A DNA stretch of 64,000 nt, taken from contig NZ_JAHREN010000001.1 of assembly GCF_019084075.1 (NCBI RefSeq), positions 868,001 to 932,000 on the forward strand, given 5' to 3'. The translations under genes and the position numbers were made by a program. Source of the stretch: Siccirubricoccus sp. G192. Lineage in GTDB: Bacteria > Pseudomonadota > Alphaproteobacteria > Acetobacterales > Acetobacteraceae. Under the pieces are notes generated by a model. That model was not told the origin of the DNA and ran no database searches. It saw only the letters and a list, made by a program, of their open reading frames with translations. Positions 53,321 to 61,539 of this stretch are shown here, one piece after another; the stretch's first letter is position 1, and each line of letters starts with the position of its first letter.

Positions 53321-54730
53321 TCAGGTGACGCGGAAGTTGCGGAACTGCCAGGGATCCTCGGTATCGAGCGCCTCCGGGAAGGGGAAGCCGCGGTCCTGCA
53401 GCGGCGTCCAGTCCGAATAGGCGCCCGCCATCTCGCCGAGATAGGGCCGCATGATCTCCATGCAGCGCGCATGGTCGATCTGGTCGGGCTCCAGGATGCC
53501 GGCCGCCGGGTTCTCCATCGCCCAGACCATCCCGGCCAGCACCGCCGCCGTCACCTGGAGGCTGGTGGCGTTGTTGTGCGGCGCCAGGCGGCGGGCCTCC
53601 TCGATGGTGAGGCGGGAGCCGTACCAATAGGCGCCCCTGGCATGACCCATCAGCAGCACGCCAAGCTCGTCCCGGCCGGCGGTGATCTCCTGCATCATCA
53701 GGCGCTGGCTCGGCTGCATCTGCCAGTTCCTGCCGGCGATCTCGTGCAGCGACAGCACCGCGTCGTCGCAGGGGTGGTAGGCGTAATGCACCGTCGGGCG
53801 GTAGCGCAGCGCCTCGCCCTCCCGCACCGTGTAGTAGTCGGCGATGGAGATCGATTCGCTGTGCGTCACCAGGAAGCCGTGCATCGGCCCCTGCAACGGC
53901 GTCCAGCTCCGCACCCGGGTGCCGGCGCCGGGGCGCAGCAGGTAGATCGCCGCGCCGCTGCCGAATTCATGGCGGTGGCCGTCCGGCGGCAGCGTCTTCT
54001 CATGCGTGCCCCAGCCGAGCTCGGAGGGCTGGCAGCCCTCGCCCACGAAGCCGTCGATCGACCAGGTATTGACGAATTCGCCCACCTGCTTCGGCCGGTC
54101 CGCCACCTGGGTGTCGCGCTCGGCGATATGGATCACCTTCACGCCGAGCCGCTGCGCCAGCGCCGCCCAGCCGGCGCGGTCCGCCGGCACGGCGCCCGCC
54201 GCGCCCGTGTCTCGGGCGATGTTGAGCAGTGCCTCCTTCACCAGATGCGAGACCAGGCCGGGATTGGCGCCATGCGTCAGCACCGCGGTCGGGCCGCGGC
54301 CGGGATTCTCCCGGGCCACCGCCAGCGCGCTCTCGCGCAGCGCGTAGTTGGAGCGCTGCGAGGGCGTCAGCGAGGGGTCGGTATAGCCGCCGGCCCAGGG
54401 CTCGATGCAGGTATCGAGATAGAGCGCGCCGAGGTCGCGGCAGAGCCGGATCAACGCGACGGAGGACACGTCCACCGAGAGGTTCAGCAGGAAATCGCCG
54501 CGGCCGAGCAGCGGCGTCAGCAGATCGGCGAGGTTGTCCCGGGTCACCGGCTGCTCGATGAAGCGGATGCCATATTCCGCGGCCACATCGCGGCCGCGCG
54601 AATCGGCCGTCAGGATGGTGATGCGCTCCCGCGGCATGTCGATATGGCGCAGGATCAGGGGCAGCACGCCCTGGCCGATGCTGCCGCAGCCAAGCATCAT
54701 CAGGCGGCCGGAAAAACCGACATGCTTCAT
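53321..54730 (-). CDS. hss: Homospermidine synthase
   Basis: NAD-dependent enzyme of the saccharopine-dehydrogenase fold, 469 aa, which makes sym-homospermidine from putrescine (and spermidine). The N-terminal Rossmann motif is MMLGCGSIGQGVLPLIL; YLDTCIEPWAGGY, HGANPGLVSHLVK, WSIDGF and THEKTLPPDG are characteristic. Transcribed after ornithine decarboxylase in the same direction with 84 bp and a strong hairpin between. Homospermidine is the typical long polyamine of many Alphaproteobacteria. Confidence 0.93.
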   Translation of the reverse strand: MKHVGFSGRLMMLGCGSIGQGVLPLILRHIDMPRERITILTADSRGRDVAAEYGIRFIEQPVTRDNLADLLTPLLGRGDFLLNLSVDVSSVALIRLCRDLGALYLDTCIEPWAGGYTDPSLTPSQRSNYALRESALAVARENPGRGPTAVLTHGANPGLVSHLVKEALLNIARDTGAAGAVPADRAGWAALAQRLGVKVIHIAERDTQVADRPKQVGEFVNTWSIDGFVGEGCQPSELGWGTHEKTLPPDGHRHEFGSGAAIYLLRPGAGTRVRSWTPLQGPMHGFLVTHSESISIADYYTVREGEALRYRPTVHYAYHPCDDAVLSLHEIAGRNWQMQPSQRLMMQEITAGRDELGVLLMGHARGAYWYGSRLTIEEARRLAPHNNATSLQVTAAVLAGMVWAMENPAAGILEPDQIDHARCMEIMRPYLGEMAGAYSDWTPLQDRGFPFPEALDTEDPWQFRNFRVT

Positions 54731-54763
54731 CAGGTCACTCTCCAGGCAAAGAGCCGGGCCAGC

Positions 54764-54789
54764 CCCGCCGGAGGGGCGCCTCCGGCGGG
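54764..54789. terminator. 11-bp perfect hairpin between ornithine decarboxylase and homospermidine synthase
   Basis: CCCGCCGGAGG (54764-54774), loop GGCG, CCTCCGGCGGG (54779-54789). No T-run. It may attenuate read-through into hss or stabilise the upstream mRNA. Confidence 0.6.
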
Positions 54790-54814
54790 TATCCGGCCTG
54801 GTCAGGGCAGGGGT

Positions 54815-56056
54815 TCAGGCGGCCTGCGCGAGGTCCGCCGGCGCCGCGGCCTCCAGCATCGGCCTATCGCGGACCTCGACCAGGCGGGCCCGGTCGAAGC
54901 CGTTGAAACCGGTGCGCAGGCAGGCGCCATAGGCACCGAGTTGGCCGATCTCGATCCAGTCGCCTTCCCGCACATCCTCCGGCAGCAGGAAGGGGCCCTT
55001 CATGCGGTCGGCGCTGTCGCAGGTCGGGCCAAACAGCTCGAAGCCGCGCAGCGTGCCGGAGGGCGCCGGCCCCTCCGGCCGGATAAGCCGCACCGGGAAG
55101 CTGAAGCCCGGCGCGCCCGCATCGGAGAGGGCACCATAGACGCCGTCGTTCACGTAGAGCGCCCCGTCGCGGCGCAGTTGCACCTGCACCACCACGGAGC
55201 CGCCGCCGGCCACCAGCGCCCGGCCGGGCTCCGCCCAAAGGCGGGTGCCCTCCGGCAGGCCCAGCGCCTCGAATCCCGCCTCGATCTCGGCGAAGAAGGC
55301 GCCGAGCGCCGGCGGCTCGACCTCCGGATAGGCCACCGGGAAGCCGCCGCCGACATCGACGATCTCCACCGCCACGCCGGCGGCCCGGATCACCTCGCCA
55401 ACCAGCGCCAGCGCCCGCCGCCAGGCGAGCGGATCCAGGCATTGCGAGCCGACATGGAAGCTGAGGCCGAGCCGCGCCGCATGCGGCCGGGCCGCGCGCA
55501 GCAGGGCGGCCGCATCCTCCGGCGCCGCGCCGAATTTGCCGGAGAGGTCATAGACCGCCTCGCCCTTCGGCAGCGCCAGGCGCACCACCAGGCCGAGCCC
55601 CTCCGCCGCGCCGGCGCCGGTCTCGGCCAGGATCTTCGCCAGCTCATCGGCGCTGTCGAGGACGAAATCCTGCACGCCATGGCGCTGCCACGCCTCGCGG
55701 ATGGCGCCGCGGGACTTCACGGGGTGCATGAAGTGGATCGCCGCCTCCGGGAAGAGGCTGCGGACCAGCGCCACCTCGGCAGCCGAGGCGCAGTCGAAAT
55801 GGCGCACGCCACCGGCCCAGACCGCGCGCAGCACGGCGGGTTCCGGGTTGCACTTCACGGCATAGAGCACGTCGCCCGGGAAACCCGTGACGAAATCGCG
55901 CGCCGCTGCGGCGATGGCGGCCGGGCGCAGGCAATGCATCGGCTCCTCCGGCCGCTCCACGGCGACCAGGTCATCGACCACGGGCAGGGCCCGCAGATCG
56001 GCATCGAAGCGGCGGCGGAGTGGCGAGACGGCGGTACGGGAACGAAGCTGGGTCAC
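54815..56056 (-). CDS. Ornithine decarboxylase (fold type III PLP enzyme)
   Basis: Decarboxylase of the alanine-racemase fold, 413 aa, making putrescine from ornithine; such enzymes may also accept lysine. PLP-binding K68 is in YAVKCNPEP; HVGSQC, VDVGGGFPV and GPTCDSADRMKGP (catalytic Cys and substrate Asp of ODC, rather than DapDC) are present. GTG at 56056 is the chosen start, with GAGG 9 nt before; an in-frame extension upstream has no family similarity and contains the leader ORF region. Supplies putrescine to the downstream homospermidine synthase. Confidence 0.92.
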   Translation of the reverse strand: MTQLRSRTAVSPLRRRFDADLRALPVVDDLVAVERPEEPMHCLRPAAIAAAARDFVTGFPGDVLYAVKCNPEPAVLRAVWAGGVRHFDCASAAEVALVRSLFPEAAIHFMHPVKSRGAIREAWQRHGVQDFVLDSADELAKILAETGAGAAEGLGLVVRLALPKGEAVYDLSGKFGAAPEDAAALLRAARPHAARLGLSFHVGSQCLDPLAWRRALALVGEVIRAAGVAVEIVDVGGGFPVAYPEVEPPALGAFFAEIEAGFEALGLPEGTRLWAEPGRALVAGGGSVVVQVQLRRDGALYVNDGVYGALSDAGAPGFSFPVRLIRPEGPAPSGTLRGFELFGPTCDSADRMKGPFLLPEDVREGDWIEIGQLGAYGACLRTGFNGFDRARLVEVRDRPMLEAAAPADLAQAA

Positions 56057-56082
56057 GGGCGAATCCTCGCGGCTGGGCGAGT

Positions 56083-56100
56083 GCGCGCAAGGCAGCGCGC
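56083..56100. other. GCGCGC hairpin in the ornithine decarboxylase leader
   Basis: GCGCGC (56083-56088) pairs with GCGCGC (56095-56100) around AAGGCA; it lies 27 bp before the GTG on the transcribed minus strand, between the leader ORF and the gene. Possible attenuator part. Confidence 0.4.
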
Positions 56101-56147
56101 GGCATCGAATGGGTGGTTGGGGCCGGGCCTTGGGCGCCGGAAACCCC

Positions 56148-56198
56148 TCAGAGGATGCGGTGCGGGATTCGCATCGCGGCGAACCGGTTGAGCAACAT
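56148..56198 (-). CDS. Candidate 16-aa leader peptide upstream of ornithine decarboxylase
   Basis: A short frame reading MLLNRFAAMRIPHRIL, with GAGGG 7 nt before the ATG and a stop 91 nt before the decarboxylase GTG. Known ornithine decarboxylase genes of enterobacteria (speFL leader) and Alphaproteobacteria (speF RNA motif) have regulatory 5' regions. The sequence here is not obviously that of speFL, so its role as a polyamine or ornithine sensor is inference. Confidence 0.4.
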   Translation of the reverse strand: MLLNRFAAMRIPHRIL

Positions 56199-56467
56199 AG
56201 GCAATCCCTCACGGCCCCGGCCCCAGGGGATGACCCTGTGGCCGGCATGGACGAAAAGGACGCGTCCCGTCGTTGCTGTGCCCCCCCCGATGACAGTCCC
56301 GGGCGGGCTCGCGGCACGTGCGATGGCGTCAGCAACCCCCATATGGGGATGCGACAGGTGAAATAGGGATTGTCGGTGCCGAATTCCAGTGAAATTTTCA
56401 GAGGTCGGTGCCAGTCCCCGGCATGGTAACGGCCATCCCCGGGTGCGGCGGGAAAATGGCCGGTTTC
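56199..56467. other. Intergenic region between agmatinase-like gene and the leader ORF
   Basis: 269 bp holding a C8 run (56281-56288), a CCCCAT/ATGGGG inverted repeat near 56337-56348, and the probable promoter of the ornithine decarboxylase transcript. Low GC at 56356-56400. No gene supported. Confidence 0.45.
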
Positions 56468-57378
56468 CTACCCGCCGGCCTCGGCCGTTTCGGAACCGAG
56501 AAGCGCCAGGTACTCCCAGGCCATGGTCGCGGCGGCGAGCGCAGTGATCTCCGCCACGTCATGCGCCGGCGCCACTTCCACCACGTCCATGCCGGTGAAA
56601 TGGATGCCGCCAAGCCGCCGCAGCAGCCCCTGCGCCTGCCAGGTGGCGAGGCCGCCCACCTCCGGCGTGCCGGTGCCGGGGGCGAAGGCGGGGTCCAGCG
56701 CGTCGATATCGAAGGAGAGGTAGGCCGGGCCCTCACCCAGCACCCGCCGCACCTCGGCGGCCAGGGCGGCGGGGGTGCTCTCATGCGCCTGCTGCGCGGT
56801 GACGATGGTGATGCCCTTTGCCACCGTCCAGTCCCAGGTCCCGCGGTCCACCGGCGAGCGGATGCCGAGCTGGATCATCCGCCCGGGCTCCACCAGCCCC
56901 TCCTCGATGGCGTGGAAGAAGACCGAGCCATGGGCATAGCGCTGGCCGAATTGATCGGCCAGGTATCGAGATGCGCATCCAGGTGCAGCAGGCCGAGCGG
57001 GCGGCCGAGCCGCTTCGCCAGCGCCCGCAGCAGCGGCAGGGTAATGCCGTGCTCGCCACCCAGCGCCACCAGATGCGCGTGCTCCGCCGCCTGCTGCTCG
57101 ATCAGCGCCAGGCTGGCCGGGATATCGCCCAGCGCGATGGCGAAATCCCCCGTATCGGCCAGCGGCATGGTGGCGGGCTCCACCCAATGCGCGGGATGCG
57201 CGCCATCCACCAGCATGCGGCTGGCGCGGCGGATCGCCGCCGGCCCGTCGCGCGTGCCGGCCCGGTTGGTGGTGCCGATATCGAGCGGGATGCCGGCCAC
57301 CGTGAAATCGGCACCGCGATCCTGCCTGATGGCGCCAAGGAAGCCGGGCGGCGTGGCGAAGGTCGGGATGCCGGCCAT
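56468..57378 (-). CDS. Agmatinase/ureohydrolase family protein, frame broken by one missing base
   Basis: Mn2+-dependent arginase-superfamily hydrolase, 303 aa once one base is added near 56955-56960. Metal motifs: GGEHGIT (GG[DE]H), LHLDAHLDTW (DAHxD) and SFDIDALDPAFAPGTGTPE (SFDxDxxDP). The first frame ends just after the second motif; the second begins DQFGQRYAHGSVFF. The site is the palindrome GGCCGA...TCGGCC, not a homopolymer. Agmatinase would give putrescine beside the ODC gene, but guanidinobutyrase or another amidinohydrolase is possible. Confidence 0.87.
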
Positions 57379-57388
57379 GGCGCCTGGC

Positions 57389-57715
57389 TCAGCGCACCGA
57401 GGAGAAGGCGGTGGGCTGCAGGATCTGGTTGTTCACCGAGGCGACGATGGCGCCGTCCTTCTCGGTCTCGGCGCGCTTGGCGATCCATTCGGGGTCGGCC
57501 TGGAAGGCGTTCCATTTCCGCTCGCGATCGGCCAGGGAGTCCCATTCCAGCAGGTAATAGAGGGCCTGGTTGGACTCGCCGATCGCCACTGTCCAGAACC
57601 CGGCCTGGCGGATGCCGTGGCGCTCCCAGATTTGCAGGGTGATGGTCTCGAAGCGCTTCAGCAGCGCCGGCAGTCGGCCGGAGACGCAGTGGTAGATGCG
57701 GAGTTCATGGATCAT
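57389..57715 (-). CDS. NIPSNAP family protein
   Basis: A 108-aa dimeric alpha/beta-barrel protein beginning MIHELRIYHCVSGRLPALL, with WERHG, YYLLEWDSLADRERKWNAF and a C-terminal NQILQP typical of NIPSNAP. Function in bacteria is unknown. It precedes the agmatinase-like gene by 10 bp in the same direction. Confidence 0.92.
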   Translation of the reverse strand: MIHELRIYHCVSGRLPALLKRFETITLQIWERHGIRQAGFWTVAIGESNQALYYLLEWDSLADRERKWNAFQADPEWIAKRAETEKDGAIVASVNNQILQPTAFSSVR

Positions 57716-57844
57716 CCCGGATTCTCCCCCCTGGGTGCCGCGATGCTATCCTGCCGCCGCATCGCCTGACAGCCCCCGCGGGATGCTGCGGGGCCTGCCT
57801 GGTGCAGGCTAGACTTCGGCCGCGATTCCTGCCGGAGAACCCCG

Positions 57845-58813
57845 ATGCCGCTTCCCCGCCGCCTGATGCTTGGCGCCTTCGGCGCCGCTCTGCCCGGCGC
57901 GCTGCATGCCCAGCCCCTGGCCGACCGGCCGGTGACCCTGGTGGTGCCCTTCCCGCCGGGCGGCTCGGTGGATGGCGTGGCCCGCATCCTGGCGCAGGAA
58001 TTGGGCGAGCAGACCGGCGGCACCTTCCTGGTGGAGAACCGGGCGGGCGGCGCCGGCGGCGCCGTGGGCGCGGCGAGCGTGCTGCGGGCGCGGCCGGATG
58101 GCACGACCCTGCTGCTGAACGCCTCGATCCATGTCGTGGTGCCGTTGATAAACCGCAATGTCGGGTTCGATGTGGTGCAGGATTTCACCCATGTCTCGCT
58201 GGTGGCGGACGGGCCGCTGCTGATCACCACGCATCCCGCGGTGCCGGCGAATACGCTGCGCGAATTCTTCGACCTGGTGCGCGCCGAGCCCACCCGCTTC
58301 AACCTGGCGACCACCGGCTATGGCTCGGCCGGGCATCTCTGCATCGAGTTGCTGAAGCTGCGGGCGGGGGTGACGAATGAGGTGGTGGCCTATCGCGGCG
58401 GCGGGCCGGCGCTGGCGGATCTCGCCGCGGGCAATATCCATCTGCTGGCCGACCCGATGCTGTCCTCCCTGCCGCTGGTGCGCGGCGGCCGCGCCAAGGC
58501 GCTGGCGGTGACGACGCGTGCCCGCTCCTCCCTGGCGCCGGAGGTCCCGACGGTGGCGGAAAGTGGCATGGAGCCGCTGGAGATGGTCTCCTGGTACGGG
58601 CTCTGGGGACCGAAGGGCATGGAGCCGGCCATCGTGGCCGAGCTTTCGCGGCGCGTCGGCGTGGTCACCGCCTCCGCGCAGTTCCGGCAGCGGCTGGAGA
58701 CGCTGGGCTTCGTGCCGCGCGGCAGCAGCCCGGAGGGGCTGCGCCAATTCGTCGAGCAGGAGATCGCGCAATACCGGCCGATCGTGCAGGCGGCCGGGAT
58801 CCGGGTGGAGTAG
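57845..58813 (+). CDS. Bug/TctC-family periplasmic solute-binding protein
   Basis: Third Bug receptor, 322 aa. Signal peptide (PRRLMLGAFGAALPGALHA), then DRPVTLVVPFPPGGSVDGVAR; ENRAGGAGG, AYRGGGPALADL and PEVPTVAESGM are the family motifs. It stands at the head of a plus-strand group with a LysR regulator 18 bp downstream, an unknown protein, UGSC and GST, and may supply the compound they process. Diverges from NIPSNAP. Confidence 0.93.
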   Translation: MPLPRRLMLGAFGAALPGALHAQPLADRPVTLVVPFPPGGSVDGVARILAQELGEQTGGTFLVENRAGGAGGAVGAASVLRARPDGTTLLLNASIHVVVPLINRNVGFDVVQDFTHVSLVADGPLLITTHPAVPANTLREFFDLVRAEPTRFNLATTGYGSAGHLCIELLKLRAGVTNEVVAYRGGGPALADLAAGNIHLLADPMLSSLPLVRGGRAKALAVTTRARSSLAPEVPTVAESGMEPLEMVSWYGLWGPKGMEPAIVAELSRRVGVVTASAQFRQRLETLGFVPRGSSPEGLRQFVEQEIAQYRPIVQAAGIRVE

Positions 58814-58831
58814 CCGGGACGGGTCCCGGCC

Positions 58832-59749
58832 ATGCCGCCCGCGAGCATCCCCGATCTCAGCGCGCGGCAGCTCATCGCCGTGCTGGAAGTGGCCGGGCAG
58901 GGCAGCTTCGTCGCCGCGGCGGCGGTGCTGAAGCTGTCCCAGCCGGCGCTCACGCGCAGCATCCAGCGGGTGGAGGATGTGCTGGGCGTGGCTTTGTTCG
59001 AGCGGACGACGCGCCGGGTGCGGCTGACCGCGGCGGGGCGCGAATTCGTGGCGGTGGCCGAGCGCGTGCTGAACGACCTGCGCATCACCGCCCGGAGCAT
59101 GCGTGACCTGGCGGAGGAGCAGCGCGGCCAGGTCATCCTCTCCTGCATCATGTCCGTGGCGAATGGATTGCTGCCCGCTCTGGTCGCCGCCTGGCGCGCC
59201 GCTCGCCCGGGCGTGGAACTGCATCTGCGGGAGGGCGTGCATGGCGCGGTGCTGGAGGATGTCCGCAGCGGCGCCGCCGATCTCGGCATCACCTATCTGG
59301 GCGATCTGCCGGAGGGGATCGCCGCCATCCCGCTCGGCAAGGAGGTGTTCCGGCTCGTCCTGCCGCGCGGCCACCGCCTGGCGGCACAGGCGGAGATCGC
59401 GCTGGCCGATCTGGAAGGGGAGGCGCTGGTCTCCTTCCCGCCGGAGGCGCGGACCCGGCGCATCGTGGACGGCGCCGCCGCCGCGGCCGGGCTCACCCTG
59501 CGGCCCGCGGTCACTGTCACGCAATTCGCCACCATGATGGGTTTCGTCCGGGCCGGGGTGGGGATGGCCCTGGTACCGGCCGGCGCGATCGCCGGTTTCA
59601 GCGCGGAGGGGGTCGAGGTGCGGCCGCTGGTCCGCCCGGTCCTGGTCCGCGATCTCGGCATCGTCACCCTGGCGGAACGCGCCCTGGCGCCGGCGGCGGC
59701 GGGGTTCCTGGCCATGCTTCGGCAGGCCTGGCCGGAAGGGCGGGACTGA
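58832..59749 (+). CDS. LysR-family transcriptional regulator
   Basis: 305 aa. The N-terminal winged helix contains LIAVLEVAGQGSFVAAA and LSQPALTRSIQRVEDVLG, followed by a periplasmic-binding-type effector domain (about 95-300). Placed between a Bug receptor and a catabolic-looking gene set, all on the plus strand, so it probably controls them in response to the imported compound. Confidence 0.94.
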   Translation: MPPASIPDLSARQLIAVLEVAGQGSFVAAAAVLKLSQPALTRSIQRVEDVLGVALFERTTRRVRLTAAGREFVAVAERVLNDLRITARSMRDLAEEQRGQVILSCIMSVANGLLPALVAAWRAARPGVELHLREGVHGAVLEDVRSGAADLGITYLGDLPEGIAAIPLGKEVFRLVLPRGHRLAAQAEIALADLEGEALVSFPPEARTRRIVDGAAAAAGLTLRPAVTVTQFATMMGFVRAGVGMALVPAGAIAGFSAEGVEVRPLVRPVLVRDLGIVTLAERALAPAAAGFLAMLRQAWPEGRD

Positions 59750-59840
59750 TGCAGGATATGGAATAATCTTCGGCAATGGCTTTTGCTTGGCATGGAAGCC
59801 CGCCCGGCCGATCCTGCCGACCGAGAGGCTGGAGGAACGC

Positions 59841-60953
59841 ATGTCCATTACCGAGGCCATCAGCCGGGGCGCGATCCCCGTCGGGGACGAGACCGATCTC
59901 GTCGAAGCCTATTTCGAGCGCGGCTGGACCGATGGCCTGCCCGTGGTGCCGCCGACGCCGGAGAAGATCCAGGCCGTGGTGGAGGCGCTGGGCGGCGAGC
60001 CGGGCTTCGTCGAATGCAAGGTGGCGCCGCGCTGGGGCCTGCTGACGCGGGAGGTGATGGCCATCAACATGGTCATGGCCGGCTGCAAGCCCGCCTATGC
60101 GCCGGTGGTGCGCGCGGCGATGCTGGCGCTGACCGACCAGGCCTTCAACCTGAACGGCGTGCAGGCCACCACGCATATGGCGGCGCCGCTGGTCATCGTG
60201 AACGGTCCCATCGCGCGGGAGATCGGCATGAATGGCGGGCCGAACGCCTTCGGCCCCGGCAACCGCGCCAATGCCACCATCGGCCGCGCCATCCGGCTGA
60301 TCCTGCTGAATGTCGGCGGCGCCTTCCCGCCCGATCTCGACAAATGCACGCTCGGCAATCCGGCGAAATACACCTATGCGGTGTGCGAGAACGAGGCGCA
60401 GAGCCCCTTCGCGCCCTATCATGTCGAGCATGGCTACCGCGCGGAGGACAGCACCGTCCTCGCGATCGCCGCCGAGGCGCCGCACAGCGTCACCGACCAC
60501 CAGTGCAACGACCCGGAAGGCATCCTGGACACCATGTGCTCGGCGATGAGCACCATCGCCTCGAACAGCGCCGTGCTGTCGGGCCATTGCATGGTGGTGC
60601 TCGGGCTGGAGCATGCGCGGACCATCGCGCAGCATGGCTGGACCCGCAGCGATATCCGCCACTACCTCTGGATGCATAGCGGTAACCGCTTCGACGCGAT
60701 CAGCCGCGGCCACCGCTATGGCCAAGTCTACAACCGCAACCTGCCGAAATGGTACAAGCGGAACCCGGACAGCCGCATCCCGATCGTGCCGAGCCCGGAC
60801 AATATCCACCTGTTTGTCATAGGCGGCGATGCCGGGCGCTTCTCCGCCTTCATCCCGGGCTGGGGGCACATGAACACGCCGGTGCTGCGGCCGGTCGATG
60901 CCGGGGTCGAGGCCCAGGGGCCGGAATGCGCCGGCGGCGTCTGCGCCATCTGA
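59841..60953 (+). CDS. Conserved protein of unknown function, first gene of the UGSC/GST set
   Basis: A 370-aa soluble protein with no signal peptide or clear enzyme motif. Noted stretches: ERGWTDGLPVVPPTPEK (near 27), NGGPNAFGPGNRANATIGRA, DHQCNDPEGILDTMCSAMS, and a tail ending PECAGGVCAI with two cysteines five apart. Several Cys and His residues suggest a redox or metal role. An AGGCTGGAGG ribosome site precedes the ATG. It is followed 16 bp later by the UGSC-family gene, which implies a shared task. I do not recognise the family well enough to name a function. Confidence 0.75.
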   Translation: MSITEAISRGAIPVGDETDLVEAYFERGWTDGLPVVPPTPEKIQAVVEALGGEPGFVECKVAPRWGLLTREVMAINMVMAGCKPAYAPVVRAAMLALTDQAFNLNGVQATTHMAAPLVIVNGPIAREIGMNGGPNAFGPGNRANATIGRAIRLILLNVGGAFPPDLDKCTLGNPAKYTYAVCENEAQSPFAPYHVEHGYRAEDSTVLAIAAEAPHSVTDHQCNDPEGILDTMCSAMSTIASNSAVLSGHCMVVLGLEHARTIAQHGWTRSDIRHYLWMHSGNRFDAISRGHRYGQVYNRNLPKWYKRNPDSRIPIVPSPDNIHLFVIGGDAGRFSAFIPGWGHMNTPVLRPVDAGVEAQGPECAGGVCAI

Positions 60954-60969
60954 ACGGGAGGACAAGCCC

Positions 60970-61539
60970 ATGCTCATGAAAGTGGACAGCAGCCGCGGAT
61001 TCCTCTTCGACCCGCGCGGCACGGTGGAAAGCGCGGATACCCCGATCGCGCCGCGGGTGGCCGCGCTGGAGGGGTTGCGGCTCGGCATCCTCGACAACAG
61101 CAAGTGGAACGCCAACAAGCTGCTGCGGGGCAGCGCCGCGGCGCTGGAGCGCGGCACCCGCTTCGGCGCGGTGAACTACTACGTGAAGCACAGCTTCTCC
61201 AAGGATGCCGCGCCGGAGCTGATCGCGCGGATCGCGGCGGAGAACGAAATCGTGCTGACCGCCATCGGCGACTGCGGCTCCTGCTGTTCCTGCTGCGTCC
61301 GGGATTCGATCGCGCTGGAGCGGCTCGGCATCCCCGCCGCCTGCATCATCACCACGGAATTCGAGCGGGAGACGCAACTGACCCGCACCGCGCTCGGCAT
61401 GACCGGGCTGGTGCCGGTGGTGATCGCGCATCCCGTGAGCTCCATCACCATGGAGGAGGTGGCGCAGCGCGTGGCGCAGATCGAGGTGCAGGCGCGGGCG
61501 GTATGGCTGGGGTGCGTTCCAGGGGAGGAAAACGCGTGA
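60970..61539 (+). CDS. UGSC-family protein, Cys form
   Basis: A 189-aa protein with the UGSC-type motif in which selenocysteine is replaced by cysteine: GDCGSCCSCC, residues 101-109 (C102, C105, C106, C108, C109). The flanking Rossmann-like repeats (LRLGILDNSKWNANKLL and TAIGDCGSC...) agree with the family, in which members carry Sec or Cys at the first position. Five cysteines in eight residues is striking. Coupled to the GST (GTGA overlap) and 16 bp behind the unknown protein. Probable thiol redox role; substrate unknown. Confidence 0.72.
   Translation: MLMKVDSSRGFLFDPRGTVESADTPIAPRVAALEGLRLGILDNSKWNANKLLRGSAAALERGTRFGAVNYYVKHSFSKDAAPELIARIAAENEIVLTAIGDCGSCCSCCVRDSIALERLGIPAACIITTEFERETQLTRTALGMTGLVPVVIAHPVSSITMEEVAQRVAQIEVQARAVWLGCVPGEENA

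Noticed and set aside
53276..56191. A 971-codon open frame on the plus strand opposite homospermidine synthase and ornithine decarboxylase
   Set aside because: Composition is His/Arg/Gly/Ala-rich with no family resemblance; both minus-strand genes are clearly conserved. It is an antisense shadow of high-GC coding DNA.
56148..56342. A 64-codon minus-strand frame that includes the leader ORF
   Set aside because: The upstream part lacks a ribosome site and protein-like features; only the last 16 codons follow a good GAGGG.
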